From the NCBI RefSeq assembly GCF_001618955.1, contig NZ_LVYV01000023.1:434001-498000 (forward strand): DNA of 64,000 nucleotides. The letters are read 5' to 3'. Of the stretch, positions 37,253 to 45,753 are shown one piece after another. The notes under the pieces are model-generated. The model searched no databases. It saw only the letters and a list, made by a program, of their open reading frames with translations, and was not told the origin of the DNA. Position numbers and translations under genes: made by a program. Source of the stretch: Tardiphaga robiniae (GTDB lineage: Bacteria; Pseudomonadota; Alphaproteobacteria; Rhizobiales; Xanthobacteraceae). Positions within the stretch are counted from its first letter, which is position 1, and the number at the start of each line of letters is the position of its first letter.

Positions 37253-37254
37253 TC

Positions 37255-37863
37255 ATGACGACAGTTGCGGAAATGCCGGCCGGTTTCGCGGACAAGGTGC
37301 TTGCAGCGCAATCGACCTTCCGTTCGGTGATGGATGCGATGGCGCGTCCGGGTACCGTGCAGCGCATTCAGGCTGTTTCGGGCGTTCCCGCGCCAATGAT
37401 GCGCGGCGCGGCGGCCATCGCGCTGACGCTGTTCGATCAGGACACGCCGGTCTGGCTCGATAGCAAGTTGGCGGCGACGATGGATGTTGCCAAGTGGATC
37501 AAGTTTCATACCAGCGCGCCTGTGATTGCCGATCCGGCGGTATGTACCTTTGCCGTAGTGGCAGATCCCGCCGCGCTACCGTCCTTCGAGCACTTTGCAT
37601 TCGGCTCCGGCGAATATCCGGATCGCTCCACCACGATCATTCTGCAGGTGGCGAGCCTGACTGAAGGCCCTGCCTATGAGCTGCGCGGTCCAGGCATCGA
37701 CGGCGCCACCATCCTGCGTGCGGCGATTGGCGTGCCGGATCTGCTGGATCGCCTCGCGCTGAATGCCTCGCTGTTTCCCCGAGGCATCGATCTCGTGCTG
37801 GTGTCCGGCGAATCCATCGTCGCGCTGCCGCGCACCACGCGTCTTGTCGCGAAGGAGGGCTGA
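37255..37863 (+). CDS. phnH: C-P lyase complex subunit PhnH
   Basis: 202 residues. The N-terminus AGFADKVLAAQSTFRSVMDA and MARPGTVQRI is diagnostic, as is the C-terminal FPRGIDLVLVSGESIVALPR. PhnH belongs to the PLP-transferase-like fold but lacks the cofactor lysine, and forms part of the PhnGHIJ core. Two bases separate it from phnG and from phnI. Confidence 0.95.
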   Translation: MTTVAEMPAGFADKVLAAQSTFRSVMDAMARPGTVQRIQAVSGVPAPMMRGAAAIALTLFDQDTPVWLDSKLAATMDVAKWIKFHTSAPVIADPAVCTFAVVADPAALPSFEHFAFGSGEYPDRSTTIILQVASLTEGPAYELRGPGIDGATILRAAIGVPDLLDRLALNASLFPRGIDLVLVSGESIVALPRTTRLVAKEG

Positions 37864-37865
37864 GC

Positions 37866-38972
37866 ATGTATGTCGCCGTCAAGGGTGGCGAACGCGCCAT
37901 CGAGAATGCGCATCGTCTGCTGGCTCATGAGCGCCGAGGTGATCGCGATGTGCCGGAAGTGTCGCTGGCGCAGATTTCCAATCAGCTCGGCCTAGCGGTC
38001 GATCGCGTAATGACCGAAGGCTCGCTCTATGATCGCGAGCTCGCTGCGCTGGCCATCAAGCAGGCGCGCGGCGACATGATCGAGGCGATCTTCCTGCTGC
38101 GCGCCTTTCGCGCGACGTTGCCGCGGTTCGGATCGAGTGAGCCCATTGATACGTCGCAAATGCAAGTGCGGCGTCGCGTGTCCTCGACCTTCAAGGATAT
38201 GCCAGGCGGCCAGGTGCTCGGCCCGACCTTCGACTACACGCATCGTCTTCTTGATCCCGAGCTGACCGGCGAATCCTCGCCCGAGCAGCCGGCCATGACC
38301 GACGCAGAGCCGGGCGTGATGCCGCGCGTGACTGATATCCTCGGCCGCGACGGCCTGATTGAAACGTCGCCCATCGAAGATCCCGAAAAGCCGGTCGGCG
38401 ATCTCACCCGCGATGCGCTGAGCTTCCCGGCAGACCGCGATCTGCGCCTTCAGAATCTTGCGCGGGCCGATGAAGGGTTTCTTCTGTCGCTCGGCTATTC
38501 CTCGCAGCGCGGCTATGGCCGCAACCATCCTTTCGCCGGCGAAATCCGTCTTGGCGAGGTCGAGGTCGAATTCATGGCCGAGGATGTCGGTTTCGCGGTG
38601 CCGCTGGGGTCGATCACGCTGACCGAGTGTCAGATGGTCAACCAGTTCAAGGGCAGCGATACGGAAGCGCCGTGCTTCACCCGCGGATATGGCCTCGCTT
38701 TCGGTCAGTCTGAGCGCAAAGTAATGTCGATGGCGCTGGTCGATCGCACGCTGCGTGCACGCGAGCTTGGCGAGGACATCAAGGCGCCGGCGCAGGACGA
38801 GGAATTCGTCATGTCGCATTCCGACAATGTGCAGGCGACCGGCTTCGTCGAGCATCTGAAGCTGCCGCATTATGTCGACTTCCAGTCCGAACTCGGCCTG
38901 CTCCGCAAGCTGCGCAAGGAATTCGCCGACGCCAACGAGACGCCAGTTGCTCTTCAGGAGGCCGCGGAATGA
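37866..38972 (+). CDS. phnI: C-P lyase complex subunit PhnI
   Basis: 368 residues, the usual length. MYVAVKGGERAIENAHRLL at the N-terminus, LAQISNQLGLAVDRVMTEGS, and LSLGYSSQRGYGRNHPFAGE in the centre are family signatures. PhnI acts as a nucleosidase that, with PhnG, H and L, makes ribose-1-phosphonate 5-triphosphate from ATP and phosphonate. Its stop overlaps the phnJ start (ATGA). Confidence 0.96.
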   Translation: MYVAVKGGERAIENAHRLLAHERRGDRDVPEVSLAQISNQLGLAVDRVMTEGSLYDRELAALAIKQARGDMIEAIFLLRAFRATLPRFGSSEPIDTSQMQVRRRVSSTFKDMPGGQVLGPTFDYTHRLLDPELTGESSPEQPAMTDAEPGVMPRVTDILGRDGLIETSPIEDPEKPVGDLTRDALSFPADRDLRLQNLARADEGFLLSLGYSSQRGYGRNHPFAGEIRLGEVEVEFMAEDVGFAVPLGSITLTECQMVNQFKGSDTEAPCFTRGYGLAFGQSERKVMSMALVDRTLRARELGEDIKAPAQDEEFVMSHSDNVQATGFVEHLKLPHYVDFQSELGLLRKLRKEFADANETPVALQEAAE

Positions 38973-39853
38973 ACGCGCCGACATATAACTTCGCTTATCT
39001 GGACGAGCAGACCAAGCGGATGATCCGCCGCGCCATTCTCAAGGCGATCGCGATCCCCGGCTATCAGGTGCCGTTCGCCAGCCGGGAAATGCCGATGCCC
39101 TACGGCTGGGGCACCGGCGGCGTGCAGGTGACGGCGGCGATCCTCGGACCCATCGACAAGCTCAAGGTGATCGACCAGGGCTCCGACGACACCACCAACG
39201 CGATCTCGATCCGCAAGTTCTTCGAGAAGACCGCAGGCGTGGCCGTGACCACGAGCACGGGTGATGCGACGGTCATTCAGACCCGGCATCGCATTCCCGA
39301 AGCGACGCTGCAGGCGCATCAGGTGCTGGTCTATCAGGTGCCGATCCCGGAGCCGCTGCGCTTCCTCGAGCCACGCGAGACAGAGACGCGGCGTATGCAT
39401 GCGCTCGCCGAATACGGCTTGATGCATGTAAAGCTCTATGAGGACATCGCGCGCTTCGGCCATATCGCCACGTCCTATGCCTATCCGGTGAAGGTCAATG
39501 CGCGTTACGTGATGGACCCGTCGCCGACGCCGAAATTCGACAATCCGAAGATGGACAACTGCGCGGCGCTGCAGCTATTTGGCGCCGGCCGCGAGAAGCG
39601 CATCTATGCGATCCCGCCCTACACATCGGTGGTGTCGCTGGATTTCGAGGACCATCCGTTCGAGCCCTACAAGCACAAGGCCTGCTGCGCGCTGTGCAAC
39701 GCCGAGGATAGCTATCTCGACGAAATCGTAACCGACAACAAGGGCAGCCGGATGTTCGTCTGCTCCGACACCGATTATTGCGAAACGCGGCAATCACAGG
39801 GACACCGCGGCAGCGAGAATGCTGCGCCCTATGCGGAGAGCGCAAATGCTTGA
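38969..39853 (+). CDS. phnJ: Alpha-D-ribose 1-methylphosphonate 5-phosphate C-P lyase PhnJ
   Basis: 294 residues. The four cysteines of the 4Fe-4S/radical site are present as C240, C243, C265 and C271 (ACCALCNAEDSYLDE and FVCSDTDYCETRQ), one residue offset from E. coli C241, C244, C266 and C272. This radical-SAM enzyme cleaves the carbon-phosphorus bond to release an alkane such as methane. All catalytic cysteines are intact, so the pathway should work. phnK begins inside its last codons. Confidence 0.97.
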   Translation: MNAPTYNFAYLDEQTKRMIRRAILKAIAIPGYQVPFASREMPMPYGWGTGGVQVTAAILGPIDKLKVIDQGSDDTTNAISIRKFFEKTAGVAVTTSTGDATVIQTRHRIPEATLQAHQVLVYQVPIPEPLRFLEPRETETRRMHALAEYGLMHVKLYEDIARFGHIATSYAYPVKVNARYVMDPSPTPKFDNPKMDNCAALQLFGAGREKRIYAIPPYTSVVSLDFEDHPFEPYKHKACCALCNAEDSYLDEIVTDNKGSRMFVCSDTDYCETRQSQGHRGSENAAPYAESANA

Positions 39854-40670
39854 TGTGACAGCGAATTCAGGTCACCGCGCCGCGCCCGTGCCTGCCAGCG
39901 ACGAGCCGTTGCTTGTTGCGGCAAACCTGGGGAAATCTTATGGCCGTCTTGCGGCATGCCGCGACGTGTCGTTCGAACTCTATTCCGGCGAAGTTCTGGC
40001 CATCGTCGGCGAGTCCGGCTCCGGCAAATCGACGCTGCTGCAGATTCTCTCAGGCCAATTGGCGTCGACCACTGGCAGCGTCGCCTACCGGATGCGCGAT
40101 GGCGTAACGCGCGATCTCGCCACCATGGGCGAGGCTGAGCGGCGCTTCCTGTTCCGCACTGACTGGGGCTTCGTGCATCAGGACCCGGCGATGGGGCTGC
40201 GCATGGCGGTTTCCGCCGGCGCCAATGTCGGTGAGCGACTGATGGCCGTTGGCCATAACCATTATGGCAAGATCCGCGACACTGCGTCGTCCTGGCTCGA
40301 GCGCGTCGAGATTTCGCCCGAGCGTATCGACGATGCGCCGCGGACCTATTCCGGCGGTATGCGGCAGCGGCTGCAGATCGCGCGCAATCTCGTCACCGAA
40401 CCGCGTCTCGTGTTCATGGACGAACCGACCGGCGGTCTCGACGTATCGGTGCAGGCGCGTTTGCTGGACATGATGCGCACGCTGGTCTCGGAGCTTGGTC
40501 TGTCGGCCATCGTCGTGACCCATGATCTCGCGGTGGCGCGGTTGCTGTCACATCGCGTGATGGTTATGCAGGGCGGACGCGTGATCGAAACTGGTCTCAC
40601 GGATCAGGTGCTCGACGATCCCAGAGAGCCCTATACGCAACTGCTTGTTTCCTCGATTTTGCCGGCGTGA
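39846..40670 (+). CDS. phnK: PhnK, ABC-type ATPase of the C-P lyase
   Basis: 274 residues from the ATG at 39846, which overlaps the phnJ end by 8 bases. Walker A GESGSGKSTLLQ, signature YSGGMRQRLQ, and Walker B RLVFMDEPTGGLD are complete. PhnK associates with the PhnJ side of the core complex rather than with a membrane permease. phnL starts 7 bases downstream. Confidence 0.95.
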   Translation: MLDVTANSGHRAAPVPASDEPLLVAANLGKSYGRLAACRDVSFELYSGEVLAIVGESGSGKSTLLQILSGQLASTTGSVAYRMRDGVTRDLATMGEAERRFLFRTDWGFVHQDPAMGLRMAVSAGANVGERLMAVGHNHYGKIRDTASSWLERVEISPERIDDAPRTYSGGMRQRLQIARNLVTEPRLVFMDEPTGGLDVSVQARLLDMMRTLVSELGLSAIVVTHDLAVARLLSHRVMVMQGGRVIETGLTDQVLDDPREPYTQLLVSSILPA

Positions 40671-40677
40671 GGGCAAC

Positions 40678-41379
40678 ATGATTCCGATGATCGATATCCG
40701 CAACGCCGAAAAGACCTTCGTGATGCATCTGCAGGACGGCATTCGCCTGCCTGTTGTGCGCAATGTCTCCTTTCACGTTGCGCCGGGCGAATGCGTGGTG
40801 CTGTCCGGCCCCTCGGGGGCGGGCAAGTCGTCGATCCTGAAGATGATCTTCGGCAATTATCGTTGCGACGGCGGCACCATCGGAGTGCGCCACAACGGTG
40901 ATGTCATCGATATCGCCACCGCCGAGCCGCGCGAGATTCTGGGTGTGCGCCGCGACACCATCGGCTATGTCAGCCAGTTCCTGCGCGCAGTGCCGCGTGT
41001 GGCCGCGATCGATGTCGTGGCCGAGCCGCTGCTCGTTGCTGCCGTAACGCGCGAGGAGGCGCGTGCGCGTGCGGGGGCGTTGCTTAAACGTCTCAACATT
41101 CCCGAGCGGCTGTGGAAGCTGCCGCCATCGACCTTCTCCGGCGGCGAGCAGCAACGCGTGAATATCGCCCGTGGCTTTATCTCCGATCTGCCGATCCTGT
41201 TGCTGGACGAACCGACTGCATCGCTTGATGCAGCCAACCGCGCCGTGGTGGTCGAGCTGGTTGCAGAGAAAAAACGTGCGGGTGTTGCCATGGTCGCCAT
41301 TGTGCATGACGACGAAGTGCGGCACTTGATCGCCGACCGGCTGGTGGACGTCGCATCCTTCGCCGCTGCTGCTGCCTGA
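40678..41379 (+). CDS. phnL: PhnL, ABC-type ATPase of the C-P lyase
   Basis: 233 residues from the ATG at 40678. Walker A GPSGAGKSSILKM, signature FSGGEQQRVNIARG, and Walker B PILLLDEPTASLD are intact. The protein resembles LolD-like ATPases but belongs to the phosphonate operon. PhnL is needed in the first step, formation of the ribose-phosphonate nucleotide intermediate. phnM follows after 11 bases. Confidence 0.95.
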   Translation: MIPMIDIRNAEKTFVMHLQDGIRLPVVRNVSFHVAPGECVVLSGPSGAGKSSILKMIFGNYRCDGGTIGVRHNGDVIDIATAEPREILGVRRDTIGYVSQFLRAVPRVAAIDVVAEPLLVAAVTREEARARAGALLKRLNIPERLWKLPPSTFSGGEQQRVNIARGFISDLPILLLDEPTASLDAANRAVVVELVAEKKRAGVAMVAIVHDDEVRHLIADRLVDVASFAAAAA

Positions 41380-41390
41380 GAAAGAGAACC

Positions 41391-42545
41391 ATGATCGCAT
41401 CATCGACCGAAACCGTCATCGGCAACGCCAGGATCGTTCTTGCCGACCGCGTCATCGACAAGGGCTGGATCGCCTTTGTTGACGGTCGCATTGCCGAATT
41501 CGGTGAGGGAGATGCGCCGCGCGGCAGCGACGACATGCGCGGCGATCTGATCATGCCCGGCCTGGTCGAATTGCACACCGACCATCTCGAAGCGCATTTC
41601 ATGCCGCGGCCGAAGGTGTTCTGGGATCCCATCCCCGCGGTCGTCTCCTATGACGGCCAGCTTGCTACCTCCGGCATCACCACAGTGCTGGACTCGGTAC
41701 GGGTCGGCTGCGAGGACTCAAGCCAGGGGATCGACAGCTATGCCGGCCTGCTGGTGGATTCCATTGCCTCTGCCGGCGAAGCCAGTCTCCTGCGGGTCGA
41801 TCACTTCCTGCATCTGCGCTGCGAGATTCCGATGCCGACCGTGGTCGAGGAAGCGAAGGCGCTCTTGGAGAAGCCGAACGTCCGGCTGATGTCGCTGATG
41901 GACCACACGCCAGGCCAGCGCCAGTTCCGCGACGAGGAGAAGCTACGCACTTACTATCGCGGCAAGGGTGGCAAGAGCGATGCCGAGCTCGATGTGATGT
42001 TCGCGCAACGCCTGGCCTGTCAGCAGCAATATGCGGCCGGCAATATGCGCGCGATCGTGGCGCTGGCCCATGGGCGAAACATTCCGCTGGCGAGCCATGA
42101 CGACACCACGGAAGACAACGTGACCGAAGCCGTTGGAGACAAGGTCTCGGTGGCCGAATTCCCGACCACGCTGGAAGCGGCCCAAGGCCTGCACAAGGCC
42201 GGCATCGGCATCCTGATGGGCGCGCCGAATGTCGTCCGCAACGGATCGCATTCCGGCAATATCGCGGCGATCGATCTCGCCCGCGAAGGCATGCTGGATA
42301 TCCTGTCGTCGGACTATGTGCCGTCGAGCCTTCTGATGGGCGCGTTGCAGCTCTCGAGCAAGGTGCCATCCATCGATCTGGCGAGCGCGATCCGCACGGT
42401 GACCAAGCGGCCCGCGGAAGCCGTCGGGCTCACGGACCGCGGCGAGATCGCGGTCGGCAAGCGCGCCGATGTGATCCGCGTACATGTGGCGCATGAGGTA
42501 CCGGTGGTGCGCAATGTCTGGCGCGAAGGACATCGGGTGGCATGA
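41391..42545 (+). CDS. phnM: Alpha-D-ribose 1-methylphosphonate 5-triphosphate diphosphatase PhnM
   Basis: 384 residues. Amidohydrolase-fold metal sites: LVELHTDHLEAHF (HxH-type motif), the central MDHTPGQRQF, and ASHDDTTEDNV and LSSDYVPSSL near the end. It removes pyrophosphate from the triphosphate intermediate to give the PhnJ substrate. Its stop overlaps the phnN start by four bases. Confidence 0.95.
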   Translation: MIASSTETVIGNARIVLADRVIDKGWIAFVDGRIAEFGEGDAPRGSDDMRGDLIMPGLVELHTDHLEAHFMPRPKVFWDPIPAVVSYDGQLATSGITTVLDSVRVGCEDSSQGIDSYAGLLVDSIASAGEASLLRVDHFLHLRCEIPMPTVVEEAKALLEKPNVRLMSLMDHTPGQRQFRDEEKLRTYYRGKGGKSDAELDVMFAQRLACQQQYAAGNMRAIVALAHGRNIPLASHDDTTEDNVTEAVGDKVSVAEFPTTLEAAQGLHKAGIGILMGAPNVVRNGSHSGNIAAIDLAREGMLDILSSDYVPSSLLMGALQLSSKVPSIDLASAIRTVTKRPAEAVGLTDRGEIAVGKRADVIRVHVAHEVPVVRNVWREGHRVA

Positions 42546-43120
42546 CCGACACCGCGGCGATATCCGAAGCGCAGGCAGGCCGGATCGGCCCCGGCCGGTT
42601 GGTGCTGGTGGTCGGCCCGTCGGGTGCCGGCAAGGATACGCTGATCGGTCTGGCGCAGGCCGCCTGCGCGGATGACAACAAGGTGGTGTTCGCGCGCCGC
42701 GTGGTGACGCGCGCGGCATCAGAATTCGAGAACAACGAACAGGTCACGCCGGAGGCTTTCTGGCGGGCACAGGCGCGCGGCGACTTCGCCATCGACTGGG
42801 AGGCGCATGGCCTCTGCTATGCGCTGCCGCGCTCCATCGACGATGAACTCCGCGCCGGCCGCAGCGTCGTCGCCAATATTTCGCGGACGGTGATCCCGGC
42901 GTTGCGCGCCGCCTATGACAATGTTGTCGTGGTGTCGATCACGGCGCCATCAGAGGTTCTGGCGGCACGGCTGGCGGCACGTGGCCGCTCTAGCGATGGA
43001 CCGATCGGCGACCGGCTGCGCCGCAGCGTCGATGGCGCGAGGCCCGACGTGACGATCAATAATGTCGGTGCGGCGGAAGAGCACGCCGGCGATCTGATCC
43101 GGATCATCAGAGGCCAATAG
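42542..43120 (+). CDS. phnN: Ribose 1,5-bisphosphate phosphokinase PhnN
   Basis: 192 residues with a guanylate-kinase-like fold. Walker A is VVGPSGAGKDTLIGL and the substrate loop includes FARRVVTRAASEFENNEQ. It phosphorylates ribose 1,5-bisphosphate to PRPP, salvaging the sugar left by C-P lyase. The hydrolase PhnP, which makes its substrate, is not encoded in this window. Confidence 0.93.
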   Translation: MTDTAAISEAQAGRIGPGRLVLVVGPSGAGKDTLIGLAQAACADDNKVVFARRVVTRAASEFENNEQVTPEAFWRAQARGDFAIDWEAHGLCYALPRSIDDELRAGRSVVANISRTVIPALRAAYDNVVVVSITAPSEVLAARLAARGRSSDGPIGDRLRRSVDGARPDVTINNVGAAEEHAGDLIRIIRGQ

Positions 43121-43142
43121 TCAGGCGAACGGGAGAGCGATT

Positions 43143-43763
43143 ATGTCAGTCATAGGAACGATCGAACAGCTCGAACAGATCTACGGTCGTTTCGATGACA
43201 TTGGCGAAGCCTCCACCGCCAAGGTCGCGGACTGCGTGACGGCGCAATATCGCCGGCTGATCGAAGTGTCGCCTTTCGCGGCGCTGGCGACCACCGGCCC
43301 AGAGGGGCTGGATTGCTCGCCGCGCGGCGACCTGCCGGGCTTCGTCCGCATCCATGATGAGAAGACCCTGATGATGCCCGACCGTCGCGGCAACAACCGC
43401 GTCGACAGCCTGCGCAACATCGTGCGTGATCCGCGGATCGCGCTGCTGTTCCTGATCCCGGGCTCGGGCACGACGCTGCGCATCAACGGAGAGGCGCATC
43501 TGTCGGCGGATCCCGCATTGCTTGAATCCTTTGCGGTGACAGAGAAGGCTCCCCGCACGGTTATCGTGATGACGGTCGGGGAGATCTATTTCCAATGCGC
43601 CCGCGCCATCGTGCGGTCCGATCTCTGGAACCCTGATAAACGCGTCGATCCGAAGACCCTGCCGACGCCCGGCGAGATCCTGGCGGAGATGAGCGAGCGC
43701 CGGGTCGGCGGTCCGGAATACGATCGGCAATGGCCGGAAAGGGCGCGCCAGACCATGTGGTGA
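43143..43763 (+). CDS. Pyridoxamine 5'-phosphate oxidase-family FMN-binding protein
   Basis: 206 residues. The split-barrel flavoprotein pattern SPFAALATTGPEGLDCSPRG, DRRGNNRVDSLRNI and VRDPRIALLFLIPG matches the MSMEG_1061-type PPOX subfamily. A C-terminal region after about residue 140 contains one Cys (YFQCARAIVRSDLW). Substrate unknown. It follows phnN by 22 bases with its own ribosome-binding site and may be the last gene of the phn operon, though it has no known role in phosphonate breakdown. Confidence 0.85.
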   Translation: MSVIGTIEQLEQIYGRFDDIGEASTAKVADCVTAQYRRLIEVSPFAALATTGPEGLDCSPRGDLPGFVRIHDEKTLMMPDRRGNNRVDSLRNIVRDPRIALLFLIPGSGTTLRINGEAHLSADPALLESFAVTEKAPRTVIVMTVGEIYFQCARAIVRSDLWNPDKRVDPKTLPTPGEILAEMSERRVGGPEYDRQWPERARQTMW

Positions 43764-44015
43764 CGGGGCGAATCTGGGGGTGATTTTTGCAGTGCGTTTC
43801 TGTCGCCTGCCGCGACTCCGTAGGCCCCTTGTTTCAAGTATTTTGCGCTTGCGAGGGTCCTGAAACCCTGCCGTACAAGTCGAATCGGGGTTTGATGGTC
43901 AAAAAACATCATTTTTCCCGGCAAAATCTGTGAAAATTTCATTGAGAACGGGTTTTTTCCCGTAATTCCTCATAGTGTCTGTCTCACCGAATCACGGCAA
44001 ACCAAAAGGTGCAAA
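43764..44015. other. Promoter region of the HU gene
   Basis: 252 bases, AT-rich towards the right end. A small hairpin (ACGGG, T6, CCCGT) lies near 43948-43963, and an AAGGTG ribosome-binding site precedes the HU start. No gene is seen. HU genes are usually strongly expressed, so a strong promoter is expected here, but I cannot assign the boxes with confidence. Confidence 0.45.
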
Positions 44016-44315
44016 ATGGCAGACCAAATGACGAAGTCGCAGCTCATCGAGAAAATCGCTGAGACCACTGAGCTCTCGAAGAAGGACGTCAAGGGCGTTA
44101 TCGAGACCATGGCGACCCTCGGCTATAAAGAGCTGAAGAAGAGCGGCGTGTTCCTCGTTCCCGGCTTCGCCAAGTTCGTCGTCATAAAGAAGCCCGCCAC
44201 CAAGGCACGCAAGGGCACCAACCCCTTCACCGGCGAAGCCATGACCTTCAAGGCCAAGCCGGCCCGCAAGATCGTGCGCGCCCGCCCGGTCAAGGCTGCG
44301 AAGGACGCGGTCTAA
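44016..44315 (+). CDS. hup: HU-family DNA-binding protein
   Basis: 99 residues. N-terminal helices (MTKSQLIEKIAETTELSKKDVKG-type, residues 5-28) and the beta-arm region with GTNPFTGEAMTF-type sequence and a basic tail (KPARKIVRARPVKAAKDA) fit the family. The arm sequence VVIKKPATKARKGTNP is close to Bradyrhizobium-type HU. It binds DNA with little sequence preference and compacts the nucleoid. A perfect intrinsic terminator follows. Confidence 0.93.
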   Translation: MADQMTKSQLIEKIAETTELSKKDVKGVIETMATLGYKELKKSGVFLVPGFAKFVVIKKPATKARKGTNPFTGEAMTFKAKPARKIVRARPVKAAKDAV

Positions 44316-44368
44316 GCGGACCCTCGGCGCGGTCGCCCATGAGGTGACCGCAGCCGACTTGAATTGAG

Positions 44369-44410
44369 AACGGCGCGGCATTCCCTTGGGATGCCGCGCC
44401 GTTTTCGTTT
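44369..44410 (+). terminator. Rho-independent terminator of the HU gene
   Basis: AACGGCGCGGCAT (44369-44381) and its exact complement (44391-44403) form a 13-bp stem with a 9-base loop, followed by TTTTCGTTT. It lies 54 bases after the HU stop codon on the plus strand. Confidence 0.9.
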
Positions 44411-44422
44411 GGGGGAGTGCCT

Positions 44423-44575
44423 GACCTCTCCCCGCTTGCGGGGAGAGGTCGACTGCAACGCGCGAAGCGCGTGGAAGTCGGGTGAGGGGCTCTCCATTCG
44501 CCTGCGCCTGCGGAGGCTCCCCCTCATCCGTCGTCGCTTCGCGACGCCACCTTCTCCCCGCAGGCGGGGAGAAGG
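44423..44575. repeat. Dispersed palindromic repeat with two hairpins
   Basis: The element opens with the perfect hairpin GACCTCTCCCCG / CGGGGAGAGGTC (44423-44450) and closes with CCTTCTCCCCGC / GCGGGGAGAAGG (44550-44575). Between them GGTGAGGGG and CCCCTCATCC can pair, so the whole unit folds as a nested rod. From general knowledge, near-identical elements are scattered in intergenic regions of Bradyrhizobium-group genomes. It lies between the HU terminator and the convergent isomerase pseudogene. Confidence 0.85.
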
Positions 44576-44589
44576 CAGTCAGCGCGGCT

Positions 44590-44935
44590 CTACTCGTTCA
44601 GCCGCTTCTTGTAGGCGACGGGGTCCATGTCCCGGATATCGACGCTGAGGCTCTTGGTCTGCGGCAGCAGTTCGGCCATCGCTGCTCGCAGGGCTTCGCT
44701 GACAACAACCTTCTGCTCGGGCGTGCGGCCTTCGCATCGATACGGTGACATGGCAGAAGCCGTCGCGTTCCCTGGCAAGCAGATAGTCCACATAGGCCAT
44801 CGTGCGGACCTTGATGTCCCCCGCCTGCATCACGCCGGTGGCGGCTGCTGCATCATGCAGGGCCTGCATCAGGCTGGTGGCGTCGAACAGGCTGCCATGG
44901 CCCTCGGTGGAGTGTTCGATGACGAGATGCGGCAT
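44590..44935 (-). pseudogene. Frameshifted 5-carboxymethyl-2-hydroxymuconate isomerase (tautomerase family)
   Basis: The N-terminal frame reads MPHLVIEHSTEGHG on to YLLARERDGFCHVTVSM, with the catalytic Pro directly after Met as in the tautomerase superfamily. The C-terminal half continues in another frame as EGRTPEQKVVVSEALRAAM and ends DMDPVAYKKRLNE. The switch is at about 44734 and is explained by one extra base (or two missing). Joined, the two halves give a protein of about 115 residues, the normal length for CHMI. Both halves are otherwise undamaged, so the change is recent or a sequencing error. It is the last gene of the reductase-IclR arm, 16 bases after the regulator gene. Confidence 0.82.
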
Positions 44936-44951
44936 GGGCTGTCCAGTTGGA

Positions 44952-45737
44952 TTAAAGAAGCAGCGGCTTTACCGAGTCGGCGGCATCGCGCAGCAGCGGC
45001 AGGAAGCGGTCGATCATTTCCCCGGTCGAGACCCGGTCGACATGGGCGCCCATATTGATGGCGGCGACGATCGCGCCATCGTAGCGCCGCACGGGCACCG
45101 AGATCGAGCGGAAGCCCGGCTCGGCCTCGCGGTCGACCAGCGAATAGCCTTTCTCGCGGTCGGTGATGATAGTCGCCTTCAGCAATTCCTTGTCGACAAC
45201 CGTGAAGGGCGTCATTGCCACGAGATCCATCGCATCCAGCGTCGCGGTGAGGTCGTCGTTGGAAAATTTCCCGAGCATGGCGCGGCCGACCGACGAACAG
45301 AACGCCGGTAGCCGGTAGCCGAGATCGATGCCGGCGGAGAATACGCGTGCCGGGCTGGCGCGGGCGACGAAGATCACCTCATGGCCCTCGAGCACCGCGA
45401 GCGAGGAAATCTCCTGCGCATCGCTGGAGATGCTGTCGAGCACCGGCTGCAGGATGGTGACGACCTGATTGGACGTCATATAGGAGCCGGCCAGCGCGAG
45501 GACGCGCGGCGAGAGCGCGAACAGCTTGCCGTCGCTGGTCACATAGCCCTTGCGTTCCAGCGTGAACAGGATGCGTCGGGCGGTGGCACGCGGCAGGTCG
45601 GCGGCCTTGGCGACGTCGCTCAGCGTCATCGGGCGCGAATGCGCGCCGAACAGTTCGAGCACCCGCAAGCCGCGATCGAGGCTCTCGATGAAGTCGGTAT
45701 TGCCGCGTTCGTCGTCGGGGCGCTTGATTTTGGGCAT
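44952..45737 (-). CDS. IclR-family transcriptional regulator
   Basis: 261 residues. The N-terminal winged helix (about 15-75) includes SLDRGLRVLELFGA and LSDVAKAADLPRATARRILF; the C-terminal effector domain has the IclR pattern GYRLPAFCSSVGRAMLG and RSISVPVRRYDGAIVAAINMG. The sequence is of the PcaR/PobR type that controls aromatic catabolism. It lies between the reductase and the isomerase pseudogene with 16-base gaps on both sides. It is the obvious candidate to bind the paired TGTTC-N7-GAACA sites 1.3 kb upstream. Confidence 0.92.
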   Translation of the reverse strand: MPKIKRPDDERGNTDFIESLDRGLRVLELFGAHSRPMTLSDVAKAADLPRATARRILFTLERKGYVTSDGKLFALSPRVLALAGSYMTSNQVVTILQPVLDSISSDAQEISSLAVLEGHEVIFVARASPARVFSAGIDLGYRLPAFCSSVGRAMLGKFSNDDLTATLDAMDLVAMTPFTVVDKELLKATIITDREKGYSLVDREAEPGFRSISVPVRRYDGAIVAAINMGAHVDRVSTGEMIDRFLPLLRDAADSVKPLLL

Positions 45738-45753
45738 GAGCCGCTGGTCCGAC

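Noticed and set aside
44590-44793. Separate small gene in the second half of the isomerase locus
   Set aside because: The frame continues the upstream tautomerase sequence after one base shift; its apparent own N-terminus is the out-of-frame upstream half.
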